A stretch of 41,039 nt of DNA from Prevotella sp. (lineage in GTDB: Bacteria; Bacteroidota; Bacteroidia; Bacteroidales; Bacteroidaceae), in the NCBI GenBank assembly GCA_017474515.1, contig JAFVHN010000084.1:1-41039 (forward strand). The letters run 5' to 3'. The notes under the pieces were generated by a model. The model ran no database searches. It was not told the DNA's origin and worked only from the letters and a program-made list of their open reading frames with translations. The position numbers and the translations under genes were made by a program. Positions 40,961 to 41,039 of this stretch are shown here, piece by piece (the first letter of the stretch is position 1; each line of letters begins with the position of its first letter).

Positions 40961-41039
40961 ATGGAAGCAAAAAAATCAATTGAGGCATTACAGTTCTTTG
41001 CAACGGGACTGACCGAAGGTGCCCTGGTACACAAGTTGC
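40961..41039 (+). CDS. Unknown protein, 5' end only
   Basis: ATG 40961 opens a frame that runs off the window (MEAKKSIEALQFFATGLTEG, then ALVHKL). It starts five bases after the repeat block. Not enough sequence to name a family. Confidence 0.5.
   Translation, partial: MEAKKSIEALQFFATGLTEGALVHKL

Noticed and set aside
1-41039. tRNA or rRNA genes
   Set aside because: I looked through the gaps for acceptor-stem and TTCGA-type T-loop patterns and found no convincing tRNA; none of the gaps is long enough for an rRNA gene.

Overview
The window looks like chromosomal DNA of a member of the Bacteroidales, most likely Prevotellaceae. The reasons are the many promoters of the Bacteroidetes primary sigma factor type (-7 box TAnnTTTG, -33 box TTTG), the near absence of Shine-Dalgarno sequences, a complete moxR/bat (aerotolerance) operon, and lineage-typical families (DUF4827 lipoprotein, DUF2027-Smr protein, DUF4112 protein, Bacteroidetes-type IF3 with a long C-terminal tail). 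Intergenic DNA is unusually rich in dispersed, palindromic and low-complexity repeats.

Layout. 1-298: C-terminal end of an HNH endonuclease, then about 600 bp of repeats. 952-9296: moxR, DUF58, a BatD-like protein, batA, batB, batC and a fused batD-batE, all on + and probably one transcript. 9390-12624: PAP2 phosphatase, queA and a DUF2027-Smr protein. 12984-15283 (-): mltG followed by a GH27 alpha-galactosidase. 15614-21237 (+): DUF4827 lipoprotein, glmM, an SGNH protein and an MBOAT acyltransferase (probable periplasmic O-acylation pair), then a CE2-type acetylesterase. 21635-22904 (-): a two-domain retropepsin-like protein and a DUF4112 membrane protein. 23047-26693: NT5C nucleotidase, dapF (-), menG/ubiE and aroE. 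26794-31833 (+): TPM-domain protein, LemA, purM, prfA, pyrF. 31944-32633 (-): an LEA-like lipoprotein. 33272-34634 (+): infC-rpmI-rplT. 34748-35632 (-): an AraC-family regulator, divergent from two xylan alpha-glucuronidases of different families, GH67 (35878-37857) and GH115 (37870-40716). A further gene begins at 40961 and runs off the window.

Most genes are conserved housekeeping or cell-envelope genes. The accessory signal is of two kinds. One is hemicellulose use: GH67, GH115, CE2 and GH27, with an AraC regulator beside a two-site direct-repeat operator. The other is non-coding: (a) a roughly 65-bp promoter cassette present twice, once before the DUF4112 gene and once before menG; (b) a composite element in three places, with AT-rich modules at fixed spacing followed in two copies by a long hairpin whose inner stem differs in sequence but still pairs; (c) a C/G-rich double-hairpin repeat in five places; and (d) AT-rich repeats, one of which appears to supply the hydrophobic core of the CE2 signal peptide. 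These elements are the best candidates for undescribed biology here. All calls come from reading the sequence; no database search was run.
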